From positions 1 through 35,885 of the forward strand of contig DAICXN010000006.1 in the NCBI GenBank assembly GCA_027312165.1: a DNA stretch of 35,885 nt, read 5' to 3'. The notes beneath the pieces were generated by a model. That model was given only the letters and a program-made list of their open reading frames with translations, had not been told where the DNA came from and did not search any database. Below, piece by piece: positions 15,953-23,132 of the stretch. Made by a program: the position numbers and the translations under genes. Positions within the stretch are counted from its first letter, which is position 1; each line of letters starts with the position of its first letter. This DNA comes from Candidatus Saccharimonadota bacterium. Its GTDB lineage: Bacteria > Patescibacteriota > Saccharimonadia > Saccharimonadales > Saccharimonadaceae.

Positions 15953-16405
15953 ATGAAGATTTACTTGGGGTCTGACCATCGTGGATTCATGATGAAGGAG
16001 AAGGTTTTCGCTTATCTTGCGAAGAACGGTTATGAGGTGGAGGACGTAGGAGGGCGTGAGCTAAACCCTGACGATGATTTTCCGCAATTTGCACAGGCGG
16101 CTGCACTCAGGTTAATCGGCGACGACTCGGCTGATCCACGTGCAATACTGATTTGCGGCGGCGGACAGGGTATGTGCATGGCTGCTAATCGGTTCAAGGG
16201 CATTCGCGCTAGTGTTATCTGGGACGCAGCAGAGGCTAGGCTGACAAGAAATGATAACAATTCCAATGTACTGTGCTTGCCGGCCAGAGTTTTAGAAAAT
16301 GACGAAAGTGCCTGGAAGGGTATCGTTGAGACTTGGCTCAACACACCTTATGCCGATGCCCCTAGATATAACAGGCGTAACGCCCAGTTGGATGAATTGG
16401 CATGA
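15953..16405 (+). CDS. rpiB: Ribose-5-phosphate isomerase B-like protein
   Basis: RpiB/LacAB sugar-phosphate isomerase family, 150 aa. It should interconvert ribose-5-phosphate and ribulose-5-phosphate. The SDH motif (7-9) and the catalytic Cys68 in LICGGGQGMCMAANRFKGIRAS are clear. The conserved RxHNDANVL stretch reads RNDNNSNVL (99-107): Asp101 replaces the histidine linked to ring opening in studied RpiB enzymes. The isomerase call rests on fold and operon context, and another aldose/ketose phosphate is possible. It is first in a seven-gene operon with promoter TTGCAA-17-TATACT and only six bases from the -10 to the ATG. rpe overlaps its stop by four bases. Confidence 0.9.
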   Translation: MKIYLGSDHRGFMMKEKVFAYLAKNGYEVEDVGGRELNPDDDFPQFAQAAALRLIGDDSADPRAILICGGGQGMCMAANRFKGIRASVIWDAAEARLTRNDNNSNVLCLPARVLENDESAWKGIVETWLNTPYADAPRYNRRNAQLDELA

Positions 16406-17049
16406 GCGTAATTGCACCCGCAATCTTAGCAGATAGCACAACTGCCTATAAGGAGCAGGTTGATCGTGTGACCGGATTTGCCGAGCGTGTGCATATTGAC
16501 CTAACCGACGGGCAGTTTGCCCCTACGTTTACAGTCGGCACTAACGATCTTTGGGCGCCAGCAGGTTGGACGGTAGACATACATGTAATGGCTCACGACC
16601 TGGCCCAGTATGTGCCTAAGCTGGTTGCTCTAAAGCCTAACCTGATAATTGTTCATGCCGAATCGAACGGCGACCCATTGGCTGCATTGACGCAAATTAA
16701 GCAAGCTGGTGTACGGGCGGGTGTAGCGCTTTTGCGCCCAACTGTGCCGCGAACCGTTGAAGATTTGATAAAGGCGGCAGACCACGTTCTGATATTTAGC
16801 GGTGAACTTGGTCGCTTTGGCGGAACGGCAAGCTTGATGCAGCTGGAAAAAATTAGACTGGTGAAGTCAATCAATCCAAATGCCGAGATCGGCTGGGATG
16901 GTGGAGTGACGATAGATAACGCATATAGCCTTGTGCAGGGTGGAGTAGACGTTTTGAACGTTGGGTCGGCAATCCAAAAGGCCGGTGATCCCCCGGCTGT
17001 TTTTGCCAAGCTGCAGCAAGAAATAAGAAAGACTGGCGTATTGGGTTAG
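16402..17049 (+). CDS. rpe: Ribulose-phosphate 3-epimerase family protein
   Basis: TIM-barrel epimerase family, 215 aa, expected to interconvert ribulose-5-phosphate and xylulose-5-phosphate. The metal ligands can be matched: His31 and Asp33 in VHIDLTDGQFAP, His61 in DIHVMAHD, and Asp166 in WDGGV, which is also the general acid/base. Some family loops are changed. The usual M of HxDxMDG is Thr, and the MSVxPGFGGQ loop reads IFSGELGRFGG, so the sequence is divergent and a related ketose phosphate could be the substrate. ATGA overlap with rpiB indicates translational coupling. The transketolase N-terminal gene begins five bases after its stop. Confidence 0.88.
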   Translation: MSVIAPAILADSTTAYKEQVDRVTGFAERVHIDLTDGQFAPTFTVGTNDLWAPAGWTVDIHVMAHDLAQYVPKLVALKPNLIIVHAESNGDPLAALTQIKQAGVRAGVALLRPTVPRTVEDLIKAADHVLIFSGELGRFGGTASLMQLEKIRLVKSINPNAEIGWDGGVTIDNAYSLVQGGVDVLNVGSAIQKAGDPPAVFAKLQQEIRKTGVLG

Positions 17050-17054
17050 TTGCT

Positions 17055-17912
17055 ATGGGTGGGTTAACAGTTCGCCAAATTGAGCAAAAAGCTCAAGAGA
17101 TTCGTTCGGATATAATTCGGATGCTGGAAAAGGCAGGCAGTGGTCATGCGGCTGGACCGCTAGGTATGGCTGATCTGATGGCGGCTTTATTTTTTGATAT
17201 TTTAAAAATTCGACCAGATGAACCAGACTGGGATGAGCGAGACATATTCATCATGAGCAACGGTCACTGCGCACCAGTGCTCTATGCCGCGATGGCTGCA
17301 AAGGGATTTTTTGAAAAGGGAGAGCTTGATACGTTACGGAAATTCGAGAGTCGCCTCCAGGGTCACCCTGAGCGAGTGGTGTTACCGGGCATAGAGACAA
17401 CTAGCGGTCCGCTTGGTAGCGGTTTGAGTCAGGCGGCCGGGGTGGCCTATTCTCTGCAGTATCTTGATCGGGACCCGCAGAGATTTGTTTACTGTACCAT
17501 GGGTGACGGTGAGCTTAACGAGGGTAATATCTGGGAGGCGGCAATGTTTGCCTCAAAGTATAAACTTGGTCAGCTGATTGGATTTATTGATCGCAACAAC
17601 ATTCAGATAAGCGGCAACACCGAAGAGGTGATGCCACTTGAGAATCTTCGAGACAAGTGGGAGAGCTTTGGTTGGCACGTCCAGCAAATTGACGGACACA
17701 ACGTCGAAAGTATTATTGAGGCTGCCAGTATGGCTCGAGCAATTACCAATAGGCCTAGTGTGATTATTGCGCACACTATTCCCGGCAAGGGCGTTGATTT
17801 TATGGAGTATGATTACCGATGGCACGGTATGGTGCCCGATCAAAATCAGGCGAAGGAGGCTTTGCAGAAGCTTCAATCACTTGATGGCAGAATGGAGGCA
17901 GGCCGTGTCTAA
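17055..17912 (+). CDS. Transketolase, N-terminal (thiamine-diphosphate) subunit
   Basis: First half of a split transketolase, 285 aa, covering the pyrophosphate-binding domain. SGHAAGPLG (His31), SNGHCAPVLY (His71), QGHPE (His104), the TPP motif GDGELNEGNIWEA (from 150) and DRNNIQ (about 179-184) are typical. With the C-terminal partner it transfers two-carbon units between ketose and aldose phosphates. It lies five bases after rpe without an obvious Shine-Dalgarno. The reading frame ends cleanly in a TAA that overlaps the next gene by eight bases. Split transketolases are known in archaea and various bacteria, so this is not by itself a broken gene. Confidence 0.95.
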   Translation: MGGLTVRQIEQKAQEIRSDIIRMLEKAGSGHAAGPLGMADLMAALFFDILKIRPDEPDWDERDIFIMSNGHCAPVLYAAMAAKGFFEKGELDTLRKFESRLQGHPERVVLPGIETTSGPLGSGLSQAAGVAYSLQYLDRDPQRFVYCTMGDGELNEGNIWEAAMFASKYKLGQLIGFIDRNNIQISGNTEEVMPLENLRDKWESFGWHVQQIDGHNVESIIEAASMARAITNRPSVIIAHTIPGKGVDFMEYDYRWHGMVPDQNQAKEALQKLQSLDGRMEAGRV

Positions 17913-18861
17913 TAATCTAAATGAATCTATGCGAGTTGGTTTTGGCAGAGGTGTTGTTAAAGCTGGCGAGCTTGATCAGCGAGTGGTTGTCTTGTCCGCC
18001 GACTTAGGAGAGAGCACTCAAATGGCGTCGTTTCAGGAAAAGTTTGGCGATAGATATATCGAGGTTGGGGTTGCAGAGCAAAATCTCGTAACGGTTGCGA
18101 GCGGTCTCGCACTGGCCGGCAAGAAGCCCTTTGTAGCGAGTTATGCCGTATTTAGTCCTGGCCGGAACTGGGAGCAGATCCGTACAACCATCAGTCTAAA
18201 CGATCGACCAGTGACCATAATTGGCTCTCACGCCGGGCTTAATGTTGGGCCTGACGGAGCAACCCATCAAATGCTTGAAGACATCGCGCTGATGAGGGCG
18301 CTGCCAAATATGACGGTGATAGCTCCGGGCGACAGCTTGGAGGCTGAACAAGTGGCAATTGCTCTTGGGAAGCACGACTCTCCGGCTTATGTCAGGTTGG
18401 CCCGCGAGAAGACTCCAGTCTTTTTGGACGATCAGCCTTTTGAGATCGGGCGCGCAAAGGTGATTCGTCAAGGTCATGACGTTAGCCTGTTTGGCACTGG
18501 GACTATGACATATCAGCTTGTTGAAGCGGCTAAGATATTAGAGGAGAAGGGGGTGTCTGCACAGGTGGTTCACTTTCCGACAATAAAGCCCATAGACAGA
18601 GCGGCTCTTATTGAAAACGCCAGAAGGTGCGGTCGAGTTGTTGTTGCAGAGGAGGCGCAAATTGCTGGAGGTTTCGGTGGCGCAGTAGCGGAAATTCTGT
18701 CGGAAGAATTGCCAATGCCCATAAAAAGAATCGGCGTGAAGGATCGATACGGCCAGTCTGGAGACGCTAGTGAGTTAATGGTTCACTATGAGCTGACGGC
18801 TAATCAGATCGCCGGAACCGTCGAAGAGTTTATACAAGTAATGCCACAATACCATCGATAG
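17905..18861 (+). CDS. Transketolase, C-terminal subunit
   Basis: Second half of the split transketolase, 318 aa, with the pyrimidine-binding domain (about 5-165) and the C-terminal transketolase domain. The catalytic Glu58 in VGVAEQN activates thiamine diphosphate; GSHAGLNVGPDGATHQ and VVVAEEAQIAGGFGG are also typical. I chose the GTG at 17905 because GGAGG lies six bases upstream (17894-17898) and the residues after it align with the usual start of this domain. A longer ATG reading from 17767 would overlap the partner gene by almost 150 bases with an unrelated N-terminus. The eight-base overlap suggests coupled synthesis of the two subunits. Confidence 0.95.
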   Translation: MSNNLNESMRVGFGRGVVKAGELDQRVVVLSADLGESTQMASFQEKFGDRYIEVGVAEQNLVTVASGLALAGKKPFVASYAVFSPGRNWEQIRTTISLNDRPVTIIGSHAGLNVGPDGATHQMLEDIALMRALPNMTVIAPGDSLEAEQVAIALGKHDSPAYVRLAREKTPVFLDDQPFEIGRAKVIRQGHDVSLFGTGTMTYQLVEAAKILEEKGVSAQVVHFPTIKPIDRAALIENARRCGRVVVAEEAQIAGGFGGAVAEILSEELPMPIKRIGVKDRYGQSGDASELMVHYELTANQIAGTVEEFIQVMPQYHR

Positions 18862-18869
18862 GAGGACAC

Positions 18870-19781
18870 ATGGGACTAACAATCAAGCAGATACGACGAA
18901 ACACAACACGAGCTAGGCACCTCATGCAGCGCACTAGAACTCAGAAATTTGCTGTCGGTGCGTTTAACATCGACAACCAAGAGACTCTTATCGCAGTTGC
19001 TAGGGCAGCTCAAAAGCTTCAGTCGCCTGTTTTGGTTGAGGTAAGTGATGGCGAGGTTAAGGCGATGGGTCTTGAGAACGTGCGCGACCTCGTCGACAAC
19101 TACAAGGAGGAGTATGGTATTGAGATGTTCCTAAATCTTGACCATAGTCCTACCGTGGAGGCATCCAAGCGGGCGATTGATGCCGGATACGAATTTATTC
19201 ACATCGATATTTCACAGGCAAATCGTGACGCCTCGGATGAGGAGATCATTGCTAAGACGCGAGAAGTAGTGGAGTACGCCAAGTTTACTGGCGCACTGGT
19301 TGAGAGTGAGCCACACTACTTTGCTGGATCATCAAATGTTCACACAGAAGCAATCGACTATGAAGAAATCAAAAAGACTTTTAGTACACCTGACGGGGCA
19401 AGAGAATTCGTCGAAGCGACTGGAATCGACACTTTTGCGGCGGCTGTCGGAAACTTGCACGGCAAATATCCAGTGCCAAAAGAGTTGGATCTGGCCTTGC
19501 TCCAACAGGTGCGCGACGCCATACATTGTCAAATCAGCCTTCATGGCGGATCGGGAACTCCTGCGTTTTATTTTGAAGAGGCGATAAAAATTGGCGTATC
19601 AAAGGTAAATATCAATAGCGATATGCGCTACGTGTTTAGAAAAACCCTGGAAAAGGTGTTGGCAGAAAACCCTGACGAGTATGCGGTTATTAAGTTGATG
19701 CCAGAAGTTTACGAGGCAGTCCAGGCTGTGGTTGAGGAGAAGATTCATTCCTTTGGCAGCGCAGGAAAGGCGGTCGTTTAG
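18870..19781 (+). CDS. fba: Class II fructose-bisphosphate aldolase family protein
   Basis: Zinc-dependent class II aldolase, 303 aa. It should cleave fructose-1,6-bisphosphate to two triose phosphates; the related tagatose-bisphosphate aldolases cannot be excluded. Matches include FAVGAFNIDNQETL, the catalytic Asp91 with zinc ligand His92 in LNLDHS, His197 in GNLHGKYP, His225 in SLHGGSG and the phosphate-binding NINSDMR. A strong AGGAGG precedes the ATG. It sits between transketolase and two sugar kinases in one operon, with short gaps on both sides. Confidence 0.93.
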   Translation: MGLTIKQIRRNTTRARHLMQRTRTQKFAVGAFNIDNQETLIAVARAAQKLQSPVLVEVSDGEVKAMGLENVRDLVDNYKEEYGIEMFLNLDHSPTVEASKRAIDAGYEFIHIDISQANRDASDEEIIAKTREVVEYAKFTGALVESEPHYFAGSSNVHTEAIDYEEIKKTFSTPDGAREFVEATGIDTFAAAVGNLHGKYPVPKELDLALLQQVRDAIHCQISLHGGSGTPAFYFEEAIKIGVSKVNINSDMRYVFRKTLEKVLAENPDEYAVIKLMPEVYEAVQAVVEEKIHSFGSAGKAVV

Positions 19782-20747
19782 GTGGCGAGAATAGTCACGG
19801 TAGGCGCGGCAGTTCAAGATGTCTTCTTGAGCAACTCCGATGCCTTTGCTCCGGTGTGCATCAACCCTGACACCTGCTTTGAGATGCTTGAAATTGGCTC
19901 CAAGGCTGACGTCAACACTATATTTTTTGGAACTGGTGGTGGAGCGACAAATGCTGCTGTAACATTTGCTCGGCAGGGGTTTGATGTCAGATTTATGGGC
20001 GTAATTGGTCGTGACCCCGCAGGCCAAGCGGTGCTAGATGAGCTCGATAATGAGAATGTGAACACGGAGCTTTTGCGCTACAGTGACACCCACAGCACTG
20101 GATACTCGGTGCTGCTGGTTTCGCCAACTGGTGATCGAACGATCTTAACTTATCGTGGTGCTTCGACACACTATCGCCAGCAGGATATCAATCTCGATGG
20201 CGTTGAGACTGATTGGCTTTATGTCACCACTTTGGCCGGATCGATGTCGGTGTTGGATAAGTTATTTTCTCAAGCAAAGTCAAAGGGCGTAAAAATATTC
20301 TTTAATCCCGGCAAGAAAGAGTTGGCTCAAAAAGAAGCCCTGCGCGGGTTACTCGAGGATGTCGATGTGCTGCTTGCCAATAAAAATGAAATGTCACAAA
20401 TCGTCCAAGGCAGCGACCTGGAAGAGTTGGCGCTGCACGCACTTCATGTGGTGCCTCTGGCTATCGTCACAGATGGCTCCAATGGGGTTGCAGCCAGTGA
20501 TGGCAAAACGGTTGTTCGAGCTGGCCTATACGAAGACAAAAAGGTCGTCGACCAAACCGGCGCAGGTGATGCGTTCGGCTCCGGTTTCTTGAGCCAGTGG
20601 ATCAGGAGCCAGAACCTAAGAGAGTCGATAATTTTTGCAAGTGCAAACTCTTCTTCGGTAGTCGGTTACATGGGTGCCAAGACCGGTATTCTGAATCGAG
20701 GCGCGCAACTACACGATATGCCAATTCATGAAAGGCAAATAGGTTAG
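19782..20747 (+). CDS. PfkB-family carbohydrate kinase 1
   Basis: Ribokinase/PfkB-family kinase, 321 aa. The substrate-side motif GTGGGATNAAVTFARQG (from 50) and the C-terminal DQTGAGDAFGSGF with catalytic base Asp263 are both present, so it should be active. The substrate cannot be read from sequence: ribose, adenosine, fructose, fructose-6-phosphate and others are used in this family. It starts with GTG directly after the fba stop codon, with no gap, so translation is likely coupled. Its place after aldolase and before a second PfkB kinase makes a sugar-phosphate role probable. Confidence 0.92.
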   Translation: MARIVTVGAAVQDVFLSNSDAFAPVCINPDTCFEMLEIGSKADVNTIFFGTGGGATNAAVTFARQGFDVRFMGVIGRDPAGQAVLDELDNENVNTELLRYSDTHSTGYSVLLVSPTGDRTILTYRGASTHYRQQDINLDGVETDWLYVTTLAGSMSVLDKLFSQAKSKGVKIFFNPGKKELAQKEALRGLLEDVDVLLANKNEMSQIVQGSDLEELALHALHVVPLAIVTDGSNGVAASDGKTVVRAGLYEDKKVVDQTGAGDAFGSGFLSQWIRSQNLRESIIFASANSSSVVGYMGAKTGILNRGAQLHDMPIHERQIG

Positions 20748-20755
20748 GGGGGAAT

Positions 20756-22246
20756 ATGGCACATAATTTAATTACTCTACTAGGCGGCAGTTCGGCTGAT
20801 GAACTGGCTCTCCAGGAGCTTAGGTCTATAGCGAGAGACGGAGTCGATGTTAGGTTGATAGCTGACATCTTAGCTCGAGCTCATCAGGTTATGCGGCGCT
20901 TAGGTCTGGATCCATCTGACACTACTCCCGAGGAAGTCTATGGGGCTTTGCTCGGATCGGTTAAAACTGATCAGTGGCAGAGCTTGCTAGACGATACCGA
21001 ATACGTTCTCCTGGAGATTAAAGGTACGGTAATCTCGTTTAACCCAATTGATGTCATTGACAGCTACCACTACGAGCTACCAATCGAGAATCGTCGAATG
21101 GCGGCAGCCAAGCGCGGTCTGGGCTGGGAGATTACTCGTCGCTATAAATCTCACCCTCAGACTAACGATAGCCGAGTCAATAACGTCGCAGATAGGGTTA
21201 ACTGGCCGACTGAGGAGCCGCAGTTTTGCCGGATAGTTTTTGAGAAGCCATCAATTCTTACTGTCGGTGATATTGCTACTGAGGCCCTGATTACTATCGC
21301 CGAAGGTGACATCGAAGAGACTGGCGACAAGGATAATCAAAAGATATCACTAGCGCTCGGTGCTCGCATTGCTGCCGAAAGTGCAGAGGTTCAGGACGCA
21401 GTCGGTGGTGCGGCTAATGCGGCAGTTGCTTTCTCGAAGCTGGGTGTGCAGCCGAGCCTGGTATCTTGGCTGGGTGACGATACCGTTGGCCGACAGTCAC
21501 TAGAGTATCTGCGGCGACATGGAATTGACATGAGTGGAGTCAAGCTCGAAAAAAATAAGCGTTCGAACTACCACTATGTTTTGAGGCACAAAGCGGAGCG
21601 GACGATCATTGCCCAATACGAGGAATTTAACTATCGTTGGCCTCAACCAGTGTGCCAGCCAGACTGGGTATACTTATCGATGATTTCTGGTCAGTCATGG
21701 GTGATTCATGAGGAATTGTTGAACTATCTAGATGAGAATGAGTCGGTGAAATTGGCCTTCCAGCCAGGCGCAGCGCATTTATCTTGGGGTAGAGATAAGC
21801 TGTCGGCTCTTTACTCAAGAAGTGCGATACTGATCATGAACGTCGATGAAGCAATGTCTTTAACCGAGAGCGAGTCTAGGTCTATCGATCCGCTGTTAGT
21901 TTCTTTGCACAAATTGGGGCCAAATATTGTGGTAATAACCGATGGACCTTCCGGAGCTTACGCGTATGATGGCGAGACCGTATTTCAAGTTCCCGCTTAT
22001 CCAGATCCAGCTAGCCCAATAGATAGAACTGGTGCGGGAGATGCCTTTGCGTCGTCTCTAGTGGCACTACTGGCTCGCGAGCTACCAATTGAGGAGGCTC
22101 TCAGGCGAGCGCCAGTGAATGCCATGAGTGTCGTCCAGCACCTCGGGGCTCAGACCGGTCTACTTTCAGATAATGAAATCATCGACTTGCTCGAGTCTGC
22201 TCCAGATACATACCAAGTTAGTACTCGTCAGCCCAGCCTGGACTAG
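20756..22246 (+). CDS. PfkB-family carbohydrate kinase 2 with a novel-looking N-terminal domain
   Basis: Protein of 496 aa, about 170 longer than a usual PfkB kinase. The kinase part spans about 166-485: GGAANAAVAFSKLG (from 217), the ATP-side VITDGPSGAYAY, and DRTGAGDAFASSL with catalytic Asp429. The first 165 residues are not a kinase fragment that I recognise. They hold a helical segment (about 15-70), a short strand-like stretch (VLLEIKGTVISFNP, about 84-97) and a basic stretch (NRRMAAAKRGLGWEITRRYKS, about 112-132). They could regulate the kinase, bind another partner or bind nucleic acid; I cannot say. A G-rich run before the ATG may act as Shine-Dalgarno. Last gene of the rpiB operon, followed by a hairpin terminator. 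Confidence 0.9.
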   Translation: MAHNLITLLGGSSADELALQELRSIARDGVDVRLIADILARAHQVMRRLGLDPSDTTPEEVYGALLGSVKTDQWQSLLDDTEYVLLEIKGTVISFNPIDVIDSYHYELPIENRRMAAAKRGLGWEITRRYKSHPQTNDSRVNNVADRVNWPTEEPQFCRIVFEKPSILTVGDIATEALITIAEGDIEETGDKDNQKISLALGARIAAESAEVQDAVGGAANAAVAFSKLGVQPSLVSWLGDDTVGRQSLEYLRRHGIDMSGVKLEKNKRSNYHYVLRHKAERTIIAQYEEFNYRWPQPVCQPDWVYLSMISGQSWVIHEELLNYLDENESVKLAFQPGAAHLSWGRDKLSALYSRSAILIMNVDEAMSLTESESRSIDPLLVSLHKLGPNIVVITDGPSGAYAYDGETVFQVPAYPDPASPIDRTGAGDAFASSLVALLARELPIEEALRRAPVNAMSVVQHLGAQTGLLSDNEIIDLLESAPDTYQVSTRQPSLD

Positions 22247-22257
22247 GCTGACGTTTT
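22226..22257 (+). terminator. Terminator of the sugar-phosphate operon
   Basis: CGTCAGCC (22226-22233) pairs with GGCTGACG (22246-22253), followed by TTTT. The stem overlaps the stop codon of the second PfkB gene. Confidence 0.8.
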
Positions 22258-22259
22258 GA

Positions 22260-22964
22260 TTATTCGTGATCGCAGTAGATGCGGTTGGCTTTAGCTAGTC
22301 GGATTACTTCATTGACATCATCGGTTATTGTGTAGAGCATCTCGTCACCTTCCGAGATGGTCTTTTGCTCTTCAAGCATTCGCTTTCGAATGAATGAGTC
22401 AAGATCCGCCCAAAACTCACTGCCATAAAGGATGACCGGAACACGATTGGCGCGTTGTGTTTGAACAAGCGTAAGAATCTCCATTAGCTCGTCGAGTGTT
22501 CCGAATCCGCCGGGGAAGAATAGATAAGCATCGGCGTACATCGTCATAACGATTTTTCTTGGTGCGAAGTGTTGGAACTCAAATGATTCGGTGGCGTAGG
22601 CGTTCAGGGTTTGCTCGTGAGGCAGCTTGATATTAAAGGCAATTGACTGGCCTCCGGCATCCCGCGCACCTTTTTGGACCGCAATATCCGCCCCTTCGTT
22701 AGCTGCGCTCATGATGCCATGTCCGCCGCCTGATACGATAGCGTAACCTGCGTGTGCTAGCTGCTCTGCAACCGTACGCGCTGCAATATAGTAAGGGTTG
22801 TCGGTTGGCGTGCGAGCTGAGCCAAAGATTGTGATGGTTTTGTGATATTTTCTCAAGATATTAAATCCAGCCTCAATCTCTTGACTGACGTTACCGAGAC
22901 GGAACATGGCTGCTTGTAGGGCAATATCGCGCGGAATGCAGGTGGTTTTTTCTTGTAGTTTCAT
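22260..22964 (-). CDS. LOG-family (lysine decarboxylase-like) protein
   Basis: LOG/TIGR00730-type Rossmann protein, 234 aa. TIFGSAR, the glycine-rich VSGGGHGIMSAANEGA and the hallmark PGGFGTLDE are clear. Characterised members are phosphoribohydrolases that release a base from a nucleoside monophosphate (in plants, cytokinin activation); the bacterial role is often unknown, and the old lysine decarboxylase label is probably wrong. I chose the ATG at 22964, which has a short AAAGGA upstream, over a TTG at 22988, which would lie almost at the predicted transcription start. Promoter TTGCAA-17-TATAAT reads from the uvrB side. Convergent with the PfkB kinase. Confidence 0.9.
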   Translation of the reverse strand: MKLQEKTTCIPRDIALQAAMFRLGNVSQEIEAGFNILRKYHKTITIFGSARTPTDNPYYIAARTVAEQLAHAGYAIVSGGGHGIMSAANEGADIAVQKGARDAGGQSIAFNIKLPHEQTLNAYATESFEFQHFAPRKIVMTMYADAYLFFPGGFGTLDELMEILTLVQTQRANRVPVILYGSEFWADLDSFIRKRMLEEQKTISEGDEMLYTITDDVNEVIRLAKANRIYCDHE

Positions 22965-23000
22965 AGAATCCTTTTTTGTTTTTGACAATACTATAATTTC

Positions 23001-23029
23001 ATTATATCACAAAAAGCTAATGATTGCAA
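23001..23029 (-). promoter_or_regulatory. Promoter of the LOG-family gene
   Basis: On the minus strand TTGCAA (23024-23029), 17 bases, TATAAT (23001-23006). The ATG at 22964 is 36 bases downstream of the -10, giving a short leader. Confidence 0.65.
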
Positions 23030-23100
23030 GTAGGTTGAACTTAGTCCCCTCAGGCGGACTCCTGAAGGTCAGCCGAAAGGCTGAGTTGCCTGTTAGATAG
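23020..23100 (+). other. Structured intergenic region upstream of uvrB; possible small RNA or 26-codon ORF
   Basis: This gap between the divergent LOG and uvrB genes is the largest non-coding stretch in the window. It contains a perfect six-pair hairpin with a GAAA loop (23069-23084), a CAGG/CCTG stem just before it, and GGACT at 23056-23060 that can pair either with AGTCC at 23043-23047 or with AGTCC at 23099-23103. Such alternative pairing resembles a regulatory RNA. The same bases also form an ATG-to-TAG frame of 26 codons without a Shine-Dalgarno. A TTGACA at 22982-22987 with a weak TATATC -10 could drive it. No known RNA family is recognised. Confidence 0.35.
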
Positions 23101-23120
23101 TCCATATAGGTGCCTCATAG

Positions 23121-23126
23121 TATAAT
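23121..23126 (+). promoter_or_regulatory. -10 box of uvrB
   Basis: TATAAT six bases before the ATG at 23133, no Shine-Dalgarno; leaderless type. No clear -35 at the usual distance. Confidence 0.6.
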
Positions 23127-23132
23127 TAAAAG

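Noticed and set aside
15875-15979. N-terminal extension of the OpgC-like protein from an upstream ATG
   Set aside because: It would cross the rpiB promoter and start codon, and its residues do not resemble a membrane-protein start.
17767-17904. Longer ATG start for transketolase C-terminal subunit
   Set aside because: It would overlap the N-terminal gene by almost 150 bases with an unrelated sequence; the GTG at 17905 has a good SD.
17055-18861. Transketolase as one gene broken by a frameshift
   Set aside because: There is a clean stop, a separate start with SD, and split transketolases are common in other lineages.
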